A stretch of 64,000 bases of DNA from Anopheles merus. Taxonomy: Eukaryota > Arthropoda > Insecta > Diptera > Culicidae. The notes beneath the pieces were generated by a model. That model ran no database searches. It was not told where the DNA came from and worked only from the letters and a program-made list of their open reading frames with translations. The stretch is taken from assembly GCF_017562075.2 (NCBI RefSeq), contig NC_054083.1:22813428-22877427 (forward strand). The letters are read 5' to 3'. This document shows positions 11,306 to 25,341 of this stretch, in pieces (position 1 is the first letter of the stretch; every line of letters starts with the position of its first letter). The translations under genes and the position numbers were made by a program.

Positions 11306-14300
11306 TACGAGAACAACTGCTGCGTTGGACACTGGAAACAAGTTACAGTTCAGGAAATGTATTTGTTGTTTGTTGGAAACAAAGACCGGGAAAAGGAGAC
11401 AAGTCATGCTTATAATATTTTCCTTCTTGAAATGACAAAAATTACAGGCCTTTATTAAGAATTGTAAACATATTTTTGATATACAGTGGAGATTGTTAAG
11501 CATTCTTAAACAACTGTTCCACACTGGAGCCTTTTAAAAGTATGTTTCGTTCTTCTACTGCATTGCTTAATTATAGCCGACATATTTAAATCTCTTTCAA
11601 CCTGTGCTCGGAACTACCGAAACCTATGAATCATACACCGATCTACTTCATCAACTCTGCGCGACCGTCAATTACACCGCAGCCGTTGCTATCTGCGGCC
11701 AGAGAATGCTGCTACGAATCTAAGATTTATTGCATCGTCATATAGCAGCTGCCATACGGGCAGGGTTCTGCACTTCAAGCCACACCACCGTGCTGTTATG
11801 TCGCTGTTTGTTGACTTTACCCATCCGCAAGTATGTCAGCGCAGTTGACAACACGAGCACGAACTCATCGCTTTGGCGTGCACTTGTCGCGGCTGCAGCA
11901 TCACTCCAGCCGTGCCGTACCACGGGAGTGGTTAAACTATTAATGAGACCGTTAAAGCGAGAAACTTATGCTCACCGACCAAAAAGTACACGACTCTTGG
12001 GCCACAGCACAAACACATACACATACACCCATTCAACCGGCAGGAAGATGACAGCATGCTCTCTCCCCCGTACCGTACCACGCTCAAGATGTCTTGCTGC
12101 CCGGTTTGCGCCAAGCGACGAACCAAAGAGTAGCGAGTGAATTTGAAATGCTTAACATGTCAATCTTGAGGTAAGGAATATTTTACCCCCGAGATGTGCA
12201 GCGCACTGGAACGTCTTGCGGTGGATCCGACGCCATGATGAATTGAGGAGTTTCGCACATGGCAGCAAAATTTTATGCTACGCTCATCAGTGCGGTGCAC
12301 TGGATGTGACGAAACCCAGCGGTAGCATATGGCACGCGCACGCCCGCCTGTTTGAGTGTACAAGGATGGTGCAAATTCCGTTTCCAATGCTAATTATTCT
12401 ACCGTAGTCGATGTGTGTGCTCGTGTGCTGGCACAAGCTTGCTGCTGTATAATGAGTTGGGATGGAAGATTGCCGGAATTATCACACGAGTGCCAGAAGT
12501 TCCTGGGCAGAATGTAGCTTTGATTATGATTTCAAATATTTCACTCATGATGTTTAACCTTCAGTAGGGGCACTTTCTGACGTGAGCAACATACTTTGCG
12601 AAAGATATGCTTTTGAGTAAGCAGCTTGCAAAGAACAAGAAGCTAATTTCTGTAATACGCTTCCAAGCAACTATGATTTATTTTTGCCCTTAGCACAAAC
12701 CTTGACTACTAGCCCTGTGTTATGTGCATTGTGTGCGTTTGTGAATTGATAATCATGCTCATCATTTCACCGTTCAAGCAATCGCATTTGAACAAAACAA
12801 ACAATTGCCAGCGCTTAAGGATTATATCCGAACAGTGTGTTGGCAAGGAACACAAATTCAAGCGCTCCACAGCAATCATGAAAGTCGTTTGCCTTTAGTA
12901 AAGCACAAAGCGAGTTTAATCATGGAAAGTGGTGGCACATACACAAATGAGCAACATAAAAGCAGCTTTTCACAGCACACGTACACATACACATACACTC
13001 TCAGAATCAACAATCTTACACCCCGCAGGCTCGATCAAGGAAAATGAGCGTTATGAATGGTTCCGCTTGTTGCTGCCGTTTGCAGCCCCTCTATCCCTCC
13101 GTCTTTGTGTGCTGTAGAAAAAGAAATAGTACGATTTATCATCAAAATCCCTTTCCTCGGCCGTAAAAAAATAAAGCAAAAGAGAGTCCCTGTGGCGACC
13201 GATTGTCGGCCCGAATGGATTTTTGTTCCCTTTTTCCTGCTCTTCGGCCGAACCGTTTCCTGGTCTCCCGCATCGTTCAGAAACGTTTCCTGAAAAACTC
13301 ATAAATTGACGCACTGCTGCAAGCGTACGAACGTTAGCAGTCGGTCGGCAAGGGAAGCGGCAATCCAAACCCCTCCAAAAATATGCTCCAGTTTTCCTAC
13401 CGTACTGAACCTTTTTATACTTATTTTCGTTCCTCCTTCTTATTACTGTTGAAGCGAAATTTCGGAATCGAAGGCCCGAAAGCAAATGACTCGATTTTTC
13501 GTACGATTGAGCTGAAGAGAAACATTAATTCAACAACAGTTCGTTTGATGTTCGATTGGAAGCCGGTCGCCCCGAGAGGCAAAAGACGCGCTTGAGCGTT
13601 GCCGAGACCAACGTTTGCACAAGAAGGAATGCTAAACAATAAGCCAAGCCAAAGGGCGAATGAGGATCAAAGGATGCGAAAGCTCGGCTAAAGCTACATG
13701 CCTTTCGGGACTTTTGTGACATTGATTGGAAAATTAAAATTTCACATACTGAGAGGGAGGCATTTCTGAATTCGTTTACTCGATTTATTAAAGCTGTCCC
13801 TAGGCTTGGTTTCAATTAAGCATCCGCCATACTGTGTTTTACGAGGTGAAGCTTAAAATTTTGGAGAATGAAAATATTGGAAGCATTATTAATCCTTTAT
13901 TTACTTATTTCTTTATTTGCTGTCGTGACCAGGATTTTACAATCAATCCACTTAAAACATATTTTGTCGTTATAAATATCTCCTTGTACACGTCACCAAC
14001 TTACTTATCTATGCACTAAACAAGTCTCTCAGAAATCGGGCCCCCCTTACCCGTGTCATGTGTCGAGATGTTTATGTTCGAACCATAATCCATATTGATG
14101 GAGCTCTATTCCTCCTAAGGGTAAGGGAGACTCACCACCAGCGTCCATAATTTACCCTCTTTCATAAATCCGTCCGATCCCAATCATCGAGAATTCCCCT
14201 CCAGCACCCCTCCCATGGCAACCCGCCAACGAGCGCATCAATGCGAAGCATTAGAGGAAACAATAAATCATCAACCAGTGCGCTTGTCATGCATCCCGAC

Positions 14301-17300
14301 AAACGGGTGCAGCGATGCACAGCAACCGGACACAACTATCGAGAGAAAACGGGTCTGTGGCACGAGGCAAGTGACAAATTGCTACTTTCCGGAACGGGCC
14401 TGTCGGGTCGCATTTGCATTTTGGGCTGTGGTATGGCCCGGCAGGCTCGCCACGTCCAGTTCGCTACGGGGCAAAGATGTTCGCCGGCAACCGTTTGCCT
14501 TCAGACGCCGACACAGATGCAACAAAGCGGAAGGTTTTCGAATGCAATCGAATAGAACGGCAAAACGGTGGAGTGCTTCAATACAGCCTACGAAGGTATT
14601 AGCAGAGGTTCGATTACGGGCGCTTTTGGAATGTTGCAATTCGCCGTAGGACGAACTTGTGGTGCTGTTTTATTTTTCTGTAATCCTACCTGGTCTTCAA
14701 GATGTCTTCATTCCATTCAGACAGAGCACCGTCGGACCTAACTGGAACTTTGATCAGATCGACGCGAGCTTCTGAGCAGAAAAGTATCCGTAGTCGAAAC
14801 ATTTCATAAAACAACGGCAAAGCTCTCGGCAGAGCAGACTCAAGCACCGTTCTCGATGTCGAGGCGCTGCATCGAGTCGAACCTAATCACCTATTCACCA
14901 TTCACTATTGCTAGCTCGGAATTGGACTTCATTGCTCTTCCTCTTCTCAGCCGCAACGGTTGTGCAAATATTTACCACCTATGAACTAAATTAAATTTCA
15001 TCTCTTGATACACACACAAACACACATAAAGAGGAGGCTTAGGTTCATCGGAGCTCTCCGGGCTTTGTATGGCGAGGGCGGCTTTATTTGTCCAGGCTCC
15101 GATCGTATCATCTCGGCCGTCCGATTGCTTATTTGTGTGTTTGTATGTCCGTGCGATTGACTTCGTTATTGGCTTTGTCGTTTGGAAGGGTAATCGACAG
15201 GCGGCATCGGTCACACCGATGTCGTGGCGACGCTTTGGTTGACCCTTTTTTGTACATATACCAATTTAATGGTTAACGAAAATATCCTTTTCGTGCTGTT
15301 TCGAAATCCTTAAAGACGAAAAAGCTTAACCGCTCAGAAGTAAAAATTCCATTTGAATAACGTAAGCAAACTGTCATCCTTTGCTTCGGAAAGCTTCCTC
15401 CTTTCCCAACTGGACACTTACAACCTCTTACAAACCTTTACTCCCGAGTCCTATTAGTATGTGTGCTTTCAAGCCTCAACATGTGATAGCTCTTACCGAA
15501 GCTCCGGAGCTGTGTGCTGTTTACACTTTTGGTACATTTTCAGCTTCCCTTTTTTGAGGGCGCCTCATGCCACTCGACCAACATGCCCGCTTTTCCCGAA
15601 AGCAATTTGAATGGTTCCTGAAAAGTAATGAAAGGTAATTCAATTACGCGGCGCCCTTTTTTCGGCCTCTTCCTCCCGATACCCGCAAACCGAACAGCAG
15701 GCCACCGACCTTTTAGCGAGGAGTAGCGGGACACAATAGTATAGCTTGTCCGAAAAGAATGGCCTGCTGTCAACCCCCCCCCCCCTGACTCTTGCTCGAT
15801 TGGACACCATCTGGGTCGGATGTCCGTCTCGGAAGTGTCCCATTTCAGCGTCGGGCACAATTTGCCGTTGCTGCTAATTTTTCTCCATCCGCTTTCATTG
15901 TCTCACAAATGGGTGACAGTTTTCTGCATCGATTTCTTGCAGTGTGTTTCCTGCCCTATTCTGTTATGCTCGTGAAACGATACCGTGCCACGGGATGGAA
16001 GGTTTGTTTGTATGGTTTTTTTTCTATTGTTTGCTCGCTGAAAGAAAGTTGTAAACGCATCGGAAGGGGGTCTCGTACTCCCAGGAGGAGGGTTCGTTAA
16101 AGAACACCGAAAAGGGTGCTGGGGGGAGGAGGGATTTAGCACCGTCGCTAGACCCTACGATGGTCGGGTTCATGCCCCTGCTGTAACCGTATCTATGAAT
16201 TAATAATGCTGATTAAGGAAAACGTGCAATAATTACGACATGATACGGGAACGACCCGGAGCGGTGGTTGTGTTATTATCCTTCTCCCCCTCTTCTACCA
16301 CCCTTTCTGCTTTGTAACACCTCTAACAGGAGGAAAGAGATGGTTGAGGAAATAATCATAACATCCAGCGGGACAACACACCAAAGATTGACCCAAACAG
16401 CAGCAAGAGGAGGCAGATTCACGCCGGTGAAAGAAACACGGGGTCGCATCCCTTTTTTCTGCTTTTTTCGCCCCAATCCTTTTTCTCACTTTCTCTCTCT
16501 TTCTCTCTCCCTGTCTCGGGTTGAGATAATCCTTCCGGTACTAATTACCGAGCGACCGAACAGGGTGGTTGTATGGCACTGTCCCCTCACAACAAGAATG
16601 AATGTCGTTCGTGTTCGGTGTTACCGTACAAAAGCAATGCAGGCGGGAGAAGGTTCGGAAAAGGTAGCAAAATGGTAGGAATAGGGGTTTGCCGCTTCGT
16701 GTCCTTTTTAGCATCTGGCATCCGTGAGAATGTAGCGTCAACTTCTTCTGTTCTCCACAACGCCATTCCGCTTTCATCTGCCTTCAGGCATCTGCAGTAG
16801 CGCACGGTTTGTTGCATCCTTTGCCAGGTTGGTTTGGGCTCCGTTTGGTCCGTCGAAGCCGGCACATGTTGCTCCAAACTGCCAGGATGGCACGGTGCGG
16901 CAAGGAAGTGGACCCTTTTGCATACAAGTTTCATCAATGCGCGATGCTCTCTCGCCATCTGTGTGTGTGTGTGTGGTCCTTGCAAACGTCCTGAGGCGAC
17001 GCCCGTATACGAACCGGAGTGCTAGCGAGATAAGAGTTTCCGAGGTGGAGAAGGCAATTCTTTTCACCCGCCTTCAGGGCACCGTGCTTAATGCACGAAT
17101 GGTTTTAATGGTTTGGTACCGGGAGGAGGACAAGTTGTCTCCAGTTGGATGGTGCAGTGGTTTTGCTTACCGAAAGCGCACGAAAACCATTTCGCCCTCC
17201 TGTCGTTGCGGTGCTCTGTCTATGTGTGTGTGTGTTGTTTTTGTGTGTGCAGTAGCAGGAAAAACGGAGCAGCTTTGCAGTTTGGATAAAGCAGCCGATG

Positions 17301-20300
17301 TAAGACTAATTCGATTTGGAGGAAGAAATTTACATACCTGGTACAAGCATGCAGCATGGCAACATATTACTCATTTAATTTTCCCTGTTTGCACCGGAGT
17401 GTGTCAGTTGTGGTAAACAATTTAATTAATAACAGCACACATTCAGCACCTAGCGCCGACCGAAGCGCAAACAAACAGCTCAACATTTTGACATAATGGA
17501 AAAGCATAATGTAATGGAAAGAAATTAAGTCACAATCACTTCACAGCGCTCAACTACTCGTACTCGATTTTAAACTTCAATGGTGACGGGGGGAGAAAAA
17601 AGCTCTACATGATTAATGTTGTAGAGCTTTTGCCATTTGCCGTACACGCTTGTCGTGGTAAGCGCTGAGTTCACCCCGCCCATTTCCCTGACTGTTGCAG
17701 CTCGCACGCTACAGCAGCACCGACTGACGTTGAACATTAATTTGCTCTCAAACTATAACGATCAACTTGCATCGTTTCGTACGTTTCGTGCGCTATTCCG
17801 GCTCGACCTTACATTTCCCGTCTGCTGTGAAGTGAATGGCTAGCAGGCAGCAGTGTACAGCAACTTGTGACATGAAGTCAATCAATTTGAGAGTTTGCTT
17901 GGGGGAGCAGAGTTGGAGAGCCAAAAAAGATAACCACCATTTATTTTGCCTACGTTCTAATGATTAATCATTGTTTTAATCGAATCTGGTATGTATGGAT
18001 GTGCTTTATATACAGCAAAAGTTTGTAGAAAATACATTCATGTTCAACTGTTACCATCACTCCTTAATCCTATCAAATCTCGTAATTGGCAAATGCAGCT
18101 TTTTAGTCACTATGAAAAATCGATCTAAACTTTTCATTGTTACATCACTCCGAGTGACTCGCCACAACGCTCTGTCTTCAGCGGTTTCACCTGCCACAAC
18201 GATCCGTCCAAACTTTGCGCCCGTGCCGCTTGCTCCTGTCCAACTTTGGACCACGACGCGCTCCGTGACAAAGCCAAGCGAAAGCGAAAGCATAAATTAC
18301 AAATCTCTCTGCTTTCCGTTACACCACGGGGTATTTTCCTTTTGCCAACCCCAAACCTTCCGACCCTTCGCAGTGCGCGCTACCACCCATAAGTAACCGA
18401 AAATGATAATATTTGTTCGTGCGAGCATTTGCTTCGTTTCCTTCCGCCGTCACTTTTTCGCGCACCATTCGTTACGCTGATTTAAGCGCTTATACAAACA
18501 TCGGTACACACAGACACGCCCAAGCCCACACACATACACACACCCACACGTGCTGTCGGGTCAGTGTGTTAAGTCCGTATCGTTGGGATGGGAACGTGGA
18601 TGTGCTCATTCGAGTATGTGATTTTGCAGCGTCCTTACGCGGAAGACATTTCGTTATGAATTGCCATTTGCCAGTCACACATTTCCCTTCGCAAAAAGCA
18701 GTGATGGGTTTTCATGCATTTTTGCTTTGTTTACGAAAAAACTTTTTCTTCCAATCGTTTGTCTTAGCACACAGTGATACTAGCGGATGCCTTTAAGCTT
18801 GGAAGCTTCGATTTCGGTGTGTCGTTTCCGGCAAAAGTGGAACTTGACATTCAGGATGGGAATTGGTTTTTGCTTTTCTGTGTTGCTCTCTGCGTTCGCG
18901 CCCAGCTGCTGTTCCAAGAGCGGTTTTGAGAGCTTTGGCGCCAGGAAGCCGTTTGTATGCATCAATGAATCGAATTTGGCTTTTTCGTCGAAAACATATT
19001 ACACATCAAAGCCACACAAACATGAATTTCGAAGAAAGGCAGCAGTCTTTACACTATCATGGTGGTATATTGAATTATTGAATTAATATAAAAGGAATTT
19101 ATGGTTCTTTAGGCTTTGCAAAATGCTGCTGATTATTTTTTTCAATGTGGAGTTCAAGGATTTCATTCTAAGAGAAATAAGATCTAACCGAGCTAAAGGC
19201 TTCACTGGTCCGAATAAGTTCCGTTGAGTAAACAGCTAAGGATCTAGCTACTTTTAAGCCAGTTTTAATATTTCGGTTCCAATTGCGTGCGCCATCTTTC
19301 ATGTCTTTATCATTTTCGTTTTTAACTTTTTCCAGCGAAAACAGGATTTTCCTCCAGTTACAATTCGAATATCATCTCAATAGCGTAAAGCCCCACGCAC
19401 AGTGCGTACAGTTTTGCAAAAACAACCCCCAAATACACGCGCAAACCAGAGGTGCGTTATCGATCGTGCCGAAAGTCGCCCATTAACCTTTGACTAATTT
19501 AATCATGGATCATGGCTGCCGCTTCCGAAAGACGGAATACAAACGAGCGGAGTGTTGTTGTAACAGGACATAGCTCTCCACCGCCACGCTTTCCGATGCT
19601 TGATTTACGGTACACGCACTTTTCGATGCGTAAACATTTGTGCCTAACTCGGCGGCTCTGCGTAACGAGCGATTTCGTGCAATTCCCTTTTGTTGGCAGG
19701 CTTTACTTCCTGGGATCATACCGAGAATAAGCAGAAGAGACATCAACCGAGAAAAGGAAATACATTTACTAACGTCAACATAAGGGGGAAAAGTTGCTTC
19801 TTCAGCAAGAATGTTGCGGTTGTCTTTTGCAATTATCATTTCTGTAATTCTGTGAAGCTTGTTTTTTTTTTGACGCATTTTTTTAATTCAAACAAACTTT
19901 GTGATACAAAATTGGCTATTGGCTATGGCTAACTACGTCTTTTTCGTAAATTTCTCTCGTTTTATTACGTTTTATTTTTAATTTTTTATATGTTCTGACA
20001 TAACTAATACATAACTAATACAATTGTCTAAAACGATTCTTCCAAAGGGCTTTACCCTCTTAATGATGTTGTCAATGACTTCTTCCCGTACCACACGCAC
20101 AGATGCTTTATTTCTCTTGTTTTTCACCATCATCGCCACATGATTGTTATGCTTGAGCTTTATTTATTTGCCAACGAAAGTCCACTTGCCATCGACAGCA
20201 CATCCTCCCTGGGCTACGTTCATCTTCCGCACAGGGCGTGGAAACCGGAAGAATGATCTCAAATTTAAAGAATGCTTCAACTTTCCGTGCCCTTCGCTGA

Positions 20301-20516
20301 GCTTCTATCCTGTCATTTTCATCCCCGTGCTCTGCGTTTGCTTCAATTTCTCAAGCACACATCTTCGGCCCCAAAACACCGCTAACAAGCGCGTTCGATG
20401 GCCCCGGTGGTCGCGTCTGAGCCGCCGTGTTTGTAAGGCCCGGAAATTTATTGCCTCGCCGAGATAATGCTAAATTTATGATGCTCCAGCATTTGCCAGC
20501 AACGCCAAACCACCAC

Positions 20517-20537
20517 CAGCAGCAGCAGCAGCAGCAG
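20517..20537. repeat. (CAG)n trinucleotide repeat
   Basis: Seven CAG units in a non-coding stretch. No surrounding frame makes a poly-glutamine protein that I can support. Confidence 0.85.
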
Positions 20538-23245
20538 AAAATTCGTTACCATAATCATCATTAAAGTGAAAGGTTTTTTTGTGTGCCTTTTGTGTGTGTA
20601 CACTCGTGTGTTTGCTGTTGTTACAGCTTTGCCATGCTCTATTTGCTCCACCGCTCGTTGACTAGTCGGTTTTGTTGATTGTGAAAACTACGACAAGTCG
20701 CTGCTGGGTGGCGTTTTGGCGCTGGCGCGCACATTCTCTTCAGATAGTAGCTTTTCCGTGTTTTTCTTTTCAAATATTTTCCTTTACCAGTCGCGTCGTT
20801 TGTACTGTTGGTAGCAGCAGTTTTCTTTCTTTCTTTCATTTTCAGTTCAGCAGTTCAAAATATAGTGCAAACCTTTGCACTACGAACGATCGAGTTCTTT
20901 CTCGAGTTTGTTGAGCGTGTTTAATTTCATCTCCTCCACGCACGACGACCACCTTTTTTGTTCCGATTTTACGTTAAGCCAAATGGCATAGCAGTTGGCA
21001 AACTGTGTGTTTGAACGGTGCCCGAGATTGTTTTTTCCTCTTTCTGTAAAATTGAATTACCCCATTGCGAGTAATTAGATAATTTACTTGCAAACGATAG
21101 CAAACTTAGTTGCAACGAGCGCCCCTTCGTTTGTGTTGCAATGGCTTAGGCAATAGGAAAGGAAATAGATGTTTCCTTCACGCAAACAGGGCTTTAACGT
21201 TGCCTCGTTCGGCACACGCAAGCTTTAATCTTGCCTCACGGGGTGGATTTGGTGACCAAGTGGGTCAGTGATTAAAGAAATTCCTAATAAGCCCAGTACC
21301 GATTAGTACAAGGCAATTCGATACAGTCAATTAATGCCGCTTAACTCTACGCCTAATCACAACTTGCTCGAGATGATCCAAACCGTCGCTGCTGGCCCTT
21401 GGTTCCGATGACGGATTAGTTTGTCTGACTCGGTGCTTACCCATCCCCACTCCACTGTTTCTCGTTCAGCCTGTAGGAACGGACAGTGTGACTGATGGAT
21501 ATTCGATACCGACGGATAAAAGGATAATTGCCACGGTCGTAATGTCTTTTGCCGGCCATTCCATTACAGACAAACGATGGCTGGGTTTCTATCTTTACTT
21601 CCTTTTTTCCTTAACCCAGTGAGTGATGTATTACGTGACCGGAATTCGATACTGACCCAGTCCAAAATTCTGGTTAGCTTTACCTTTCCCTAAAGTAGAA
21701 GTCTTCAACTTATCTGTTCTCGGAAGCGTCGGGAGGAGGTACATGGTATAGATAGCAAAATGGAAGAGCGAGTAAGTATTTTCATTCCATGTAAAAGTAT
21801 ATTAATTTTAAACCCATTTTTTTAGTTTCATTTTGACTCGGTATTGATTGCGCAAGATGTGGAAATACCTTGTGGAATCCTCTTTTGATTACAGCTTGCC
21901 TTAACAGTTTGCAATAAAAAACATGATGAAATCTTTTAAGTACTTGTAAAATATAAACATGGAATTATTTAAATGATTTATTTTGATTGTTTACTTTACG
22001 GTTAACTGTGTAATGCATACATTTTTCAATACCTCTAAAACATCCTTCCCTTTGCAAAAGTTTACCTATATTTACAGTGACAACTGCAAAGCGATGGTAA
22101 TACAAAGCAACAAAAAATGATATCATCGTTACAATGGAGCATTTTAATTCATTTTCACCAGAATACAGCAACAACAAAAATGTACAAAAAAGCAACCAGC
22201 TTCGGATGCAAAACTTTATTTTCAATTGACGCTACCACACCTTTACTGACGGTGGCGCTAAAAACTTACCCGGGAACGGAAATGTCCATCGTTGAAAATA
22301 AACACAAAAACAACCAAACAACTCGAAAGGACATTTCCATTCCCAACGCAAACGCACAGTTCGTAACAAACACACAAACACACGCTACCCGCCTTGGGTA
22401 GAAATATTTACGGCACAGAACTTTCTCGCCGTTGGTTTGAATTTGACTTGGTAAGTAGATGGGGGGAAAACGGCAAAACACACCGGTCAAGTTGAGGCAG
22501 ACTTTTTCCCCGAGCTGGCAGCTGTCCTGGACGGTTCTTTGTTTTTTTTTATCCTTTTTCGCCGCTAAAGCTTTTGCTCAATTGCTACCGTAGAGCACGC
22601 TTTACTGAGCAAGGTTTATTTCATAACGGAGCGTTTCTGCGTCTAGTTCGTTTCGGAAATCTTGCCGACGAGGGCAGATGGTTCCATTTGGTTCATGAAC
22701 GCTCGGGAAGCTTTGAAAGCGATCCGCAGCTCGGAAGCAGCCACTAATAAAGCAAATCGCTGTCACAGCCAGCCAGTGGGTTTCGACAATTTCATAACAA
22801 ACAAAGCAGTGTCGGGACAGATTTTGGTTAATTCATGCGAGTTTGCTTCGATGGAGTGTAAGACTGATTTCATTCCGGCAATTTCATGCCATGTTTGGGA
22901 ATTCTTTCATGCGCTTGTATGCGTAGTTTTCAGATTTCCAAATCGCAACTGTCAAAATGTATCCTTTAATGTTTCAATAACAGTGTGGAAAGTTGTTGCT
23001 ACATGAGTAGCTATCTGTTTTGTAAGTTGCTTTACGTAAGATTTTTTTATCCGATCCGATCAGCTAAAAAAATCGTAAAATTTAAGTTACATGGGTCAAA
23101 ATATGCCAAAATTATTTCATAATTATAGACTTCATACAATTTTACAATTTTATTCGGGTTTGTTCCAAAGTGTATTTTTTGTAAATAATCCAGCCTTGGT
23201 AAACAGTCTAAATTTATTCCTCTCAAACTGTTGCACGATTCCTGT

Positions 23246-24066
23246 TTAACACGTACAGTGTTCATTTTTGTAGTCTATAGTCTAGTCTGTAGTGTAGAGT
23301 TGTTATGAATCCAGTCCCGAAATGATGAGACGCGAGCGTAAACGGTAGGATAATTATAATCACAATGATAAATCCGATACGCCAATCCAATCAATATCAC
23401 ACCATTTTCATCTTCAATCGTCAATGGAGATCCAAGAAAGAATGAGCAAAACGCACCTCCTATGTAACGATCCGTACAAATATCGACATTAGTGGCGTTG
23501 AAGTAAGGATGTTCCTTGGTACACTGTGCATTGGACATCACCCGGTTGCGTACATATCGGTTCGTTGCGACAGTAGTACCCTCCATATCTACATAGCTGC
23601 GTGAGTCTGACAACTTTGGTAATCTAATCGGCTGCACATGTTTGTTTAAGGCGTCCGGATAATCCAACCGTGCCAATGCGATATCTTCGTACGGATGCAG
23701 GTTGATTGCACTCGCCGAGAAGTTAATGCGCTGCTTCCACATATTTTTGTTGAATGCCAATATTGCAGTGCCATACTGTGTAGTTTTTATCGTGCTTCTA
23801 TTTAAGCAACCGCGAGCTACTGACACGATGTAGTTTGGTGTTATCAACGCACCATTACACACTACACCATTATTTTCTATAAATGTTAAGTACGGAAACT
23901 ATCCTGGAAATGGTGCGTATCCGTAGGTTGCAAGCCTATTTTCGATAGACAGGGCTTCAATAACAAAAGTGTTCTCTTGCAATGGTTCGACATCACTAGC
24001 AACCACTCTTCCAACAAACGTCGTAACAATCGCACTGTACACGACTACTGCCACGGAAACTTTCAT
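23246..24066 (-). pseudogene. Serine protease homologue, copy 1, pseudogene
   Basis: The frame begins with ATG at 24066 and encodes a signal peptide (MKVSVAVVVYSAIV...) and a chymotrypsin-fold domain closely similar to the copy at 25342-26169. Codon 56 is TAG (23899-23901) where the paralogues have CAG (PGQFP becomes PG-stop-FP). Near the 3' end about 20 extra bases, made of short ACTA/GACTA repeats, shift the frame so it stops at 23275-23277; the ancestral stop aligns with 23246-23248. Even without these lesions it would be inactive: the His57 region reads VARGC and position 195 is Leu (CSFFLGSPL), although the DIAL Asp remains. Its promoter is also altered. Reading: a recently disabled member of the local array. 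A nonsense polymorphism in this haplotype is an alternative. Confidence 0.85.
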
Positions 24067-24122
24067 TATGATTAACACGGCGTCTCAGACTCGACTTATG
24101 GATGGACAGCGTTTTTGGTCGG

Positions 24123-24149
24123 TTTTTATTTGGATGGAATCACGGTAAG
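24123..24149 (-). promoter_or_regulatory. Decayed TATA/GATA promoter of pseudogene copy 1
   Basis: This aligns with the promoters of the other two copies: the TATA position (24123-24128) reads TAAAAA on the minus strand, and the GATA position (24144-24149, plus strand) reads GGTAAG instead of GATAAG. Flanking bases are conserved (ACCGACC and AAGCCATTC), so the changes are specific. Confidence 0.5.
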
Positions 24150-24623
24150 CCATTCACTGATCATCGAATAATGCATCCGGGATCATAATCCATTTGATTT
24201 CATTTTGATACGATACGGTACAATGATTGATACGACACAATCTCATTGCAGCATGCTGCTTTATCGCTTGTTCAATTAGAGCAAAGGCCTTTTCTTCACT
24301 GTTCAAATTGATTGCTATGAAAGACCATCATAGCTGCCAAAATCAACCGTTTGCTGGGGGTACTTTTGCTATGTCAGGTGTGTTGCAAAAATTTGCTCGC
24401 ATTTTCCGCATTTCTTACGCATTCCTTACGGAATCAATCAGGTAAGCCCGATTAGGCCGATCGTACATTTACCTGATAACAATATAGCATAAGCACTCAG
24501 GAATTTAAACCACTTTGGGCCTTGGGTAAAAAAATTATTATCAGCTCGTTTAAAAGAAAATAACCGCAGTGCTTTTTTTGCACAGCTTTTTGGATCAACC
24601 CCACCGGGCCATATTTCCAGAGT

Positions 24624-24691
24624 GGGCCGGTCTAGTGGTACACAACAGCTCGTATGACTATGACCGTGCCCCCTATGGCTATCCTGCTACT
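24624..24691 (+). mobile_element. SINE200 fragment with internal deletion
   Basis: It begins GGGCCGGTCTAGTGGTACA and later reads GACCGTGCCCCCTATGGCTA and ATCCTGCTA, matching the SINE head, but the B-box segment (GGGTTCAAGCC) is missing. It is an old, defective copy between serine protease homologue copies 1 and 2. Confidence 0.7.
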
Positions 24692-25341
24692 TAAACTTCC
24701 CAACTTCCCAGAACTTAAACCTTTTGTCTATTTTGTTTTTGGCGAAGTTAAAGGAAATATGTAAAAAAATGTTCTATTTCCGTCGGTAACTGTCAAATTT
24801 ATCGTACACACCGTGTATGTAGTTATACGAAACTCCTCCATTTGGCAACAATTGGCATGGGAATCTCTTCCATTTATGAGTAATAAGTTGTTGTAGAAAA
24901 GCGCACAAGAAACCCTCGTTAAATAATCAATCATACGTGAAGAACATAATACGACACTTCTTCTTCTGGCAATAGTTTTTCATCAAAGTATTCATAACTA
25001 GTATCAAAACTCTCATTTGCCTGAGCGGTAAATAAAATTAAAGAAATGTCTAATGTTAACCTATCAATTGAACAAATGTATCTGGCACACAACTAATATT
25101 GCTCGTGGTACGAAATTTGACTCGTTAAGTGAGATATTTGTAGAGCATTTTGATTCACTCGTTATTCGAAAAACTCGTAATAAAGGATATTCGTTATGTA
25201 GGGTTGTACTGTATCATATTGAGCTAGTTTTATAGGTATAGGCATATAGATGTTAAGAACAACAGTTAGACAGTTTAGACAATTTAACATCGATACAGAT
25301 TTTTTTTCTAAATTTATTTCTTCCTTTTTGATTTCTACTGC

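Larger units (their letters stand above)
8194..23245. other. Long non-coding interval with weak open frames
   Basis: No gene could be supported. Contents noticed: overlapping frames at 10833-11407 (separate entry), a (CT)n run near 16493-16510, (GT)n at 16961-16972 and 17225-17235, a CA-rich run at 18525-18545, (CAG)n at 20517-20537, and several GC-rich patches (9540-9800, 13180-13380, 14210-14650) with open frames on several strands at once, which argues against coding. Confidence 0.5.

Noticed and set aside
14215..14649. 144-codon plus-strand frame from a true ATG
   Set aside because: GC-rich stretch with frames open on both strands; product is basic and unstructured with no recognisable motif.
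16829..17416. 195-codon plus-strand frame
   Set aside because: Includes two VCVCV runs from GT repeats, no domain, no conserved-looking segment; likely chance.
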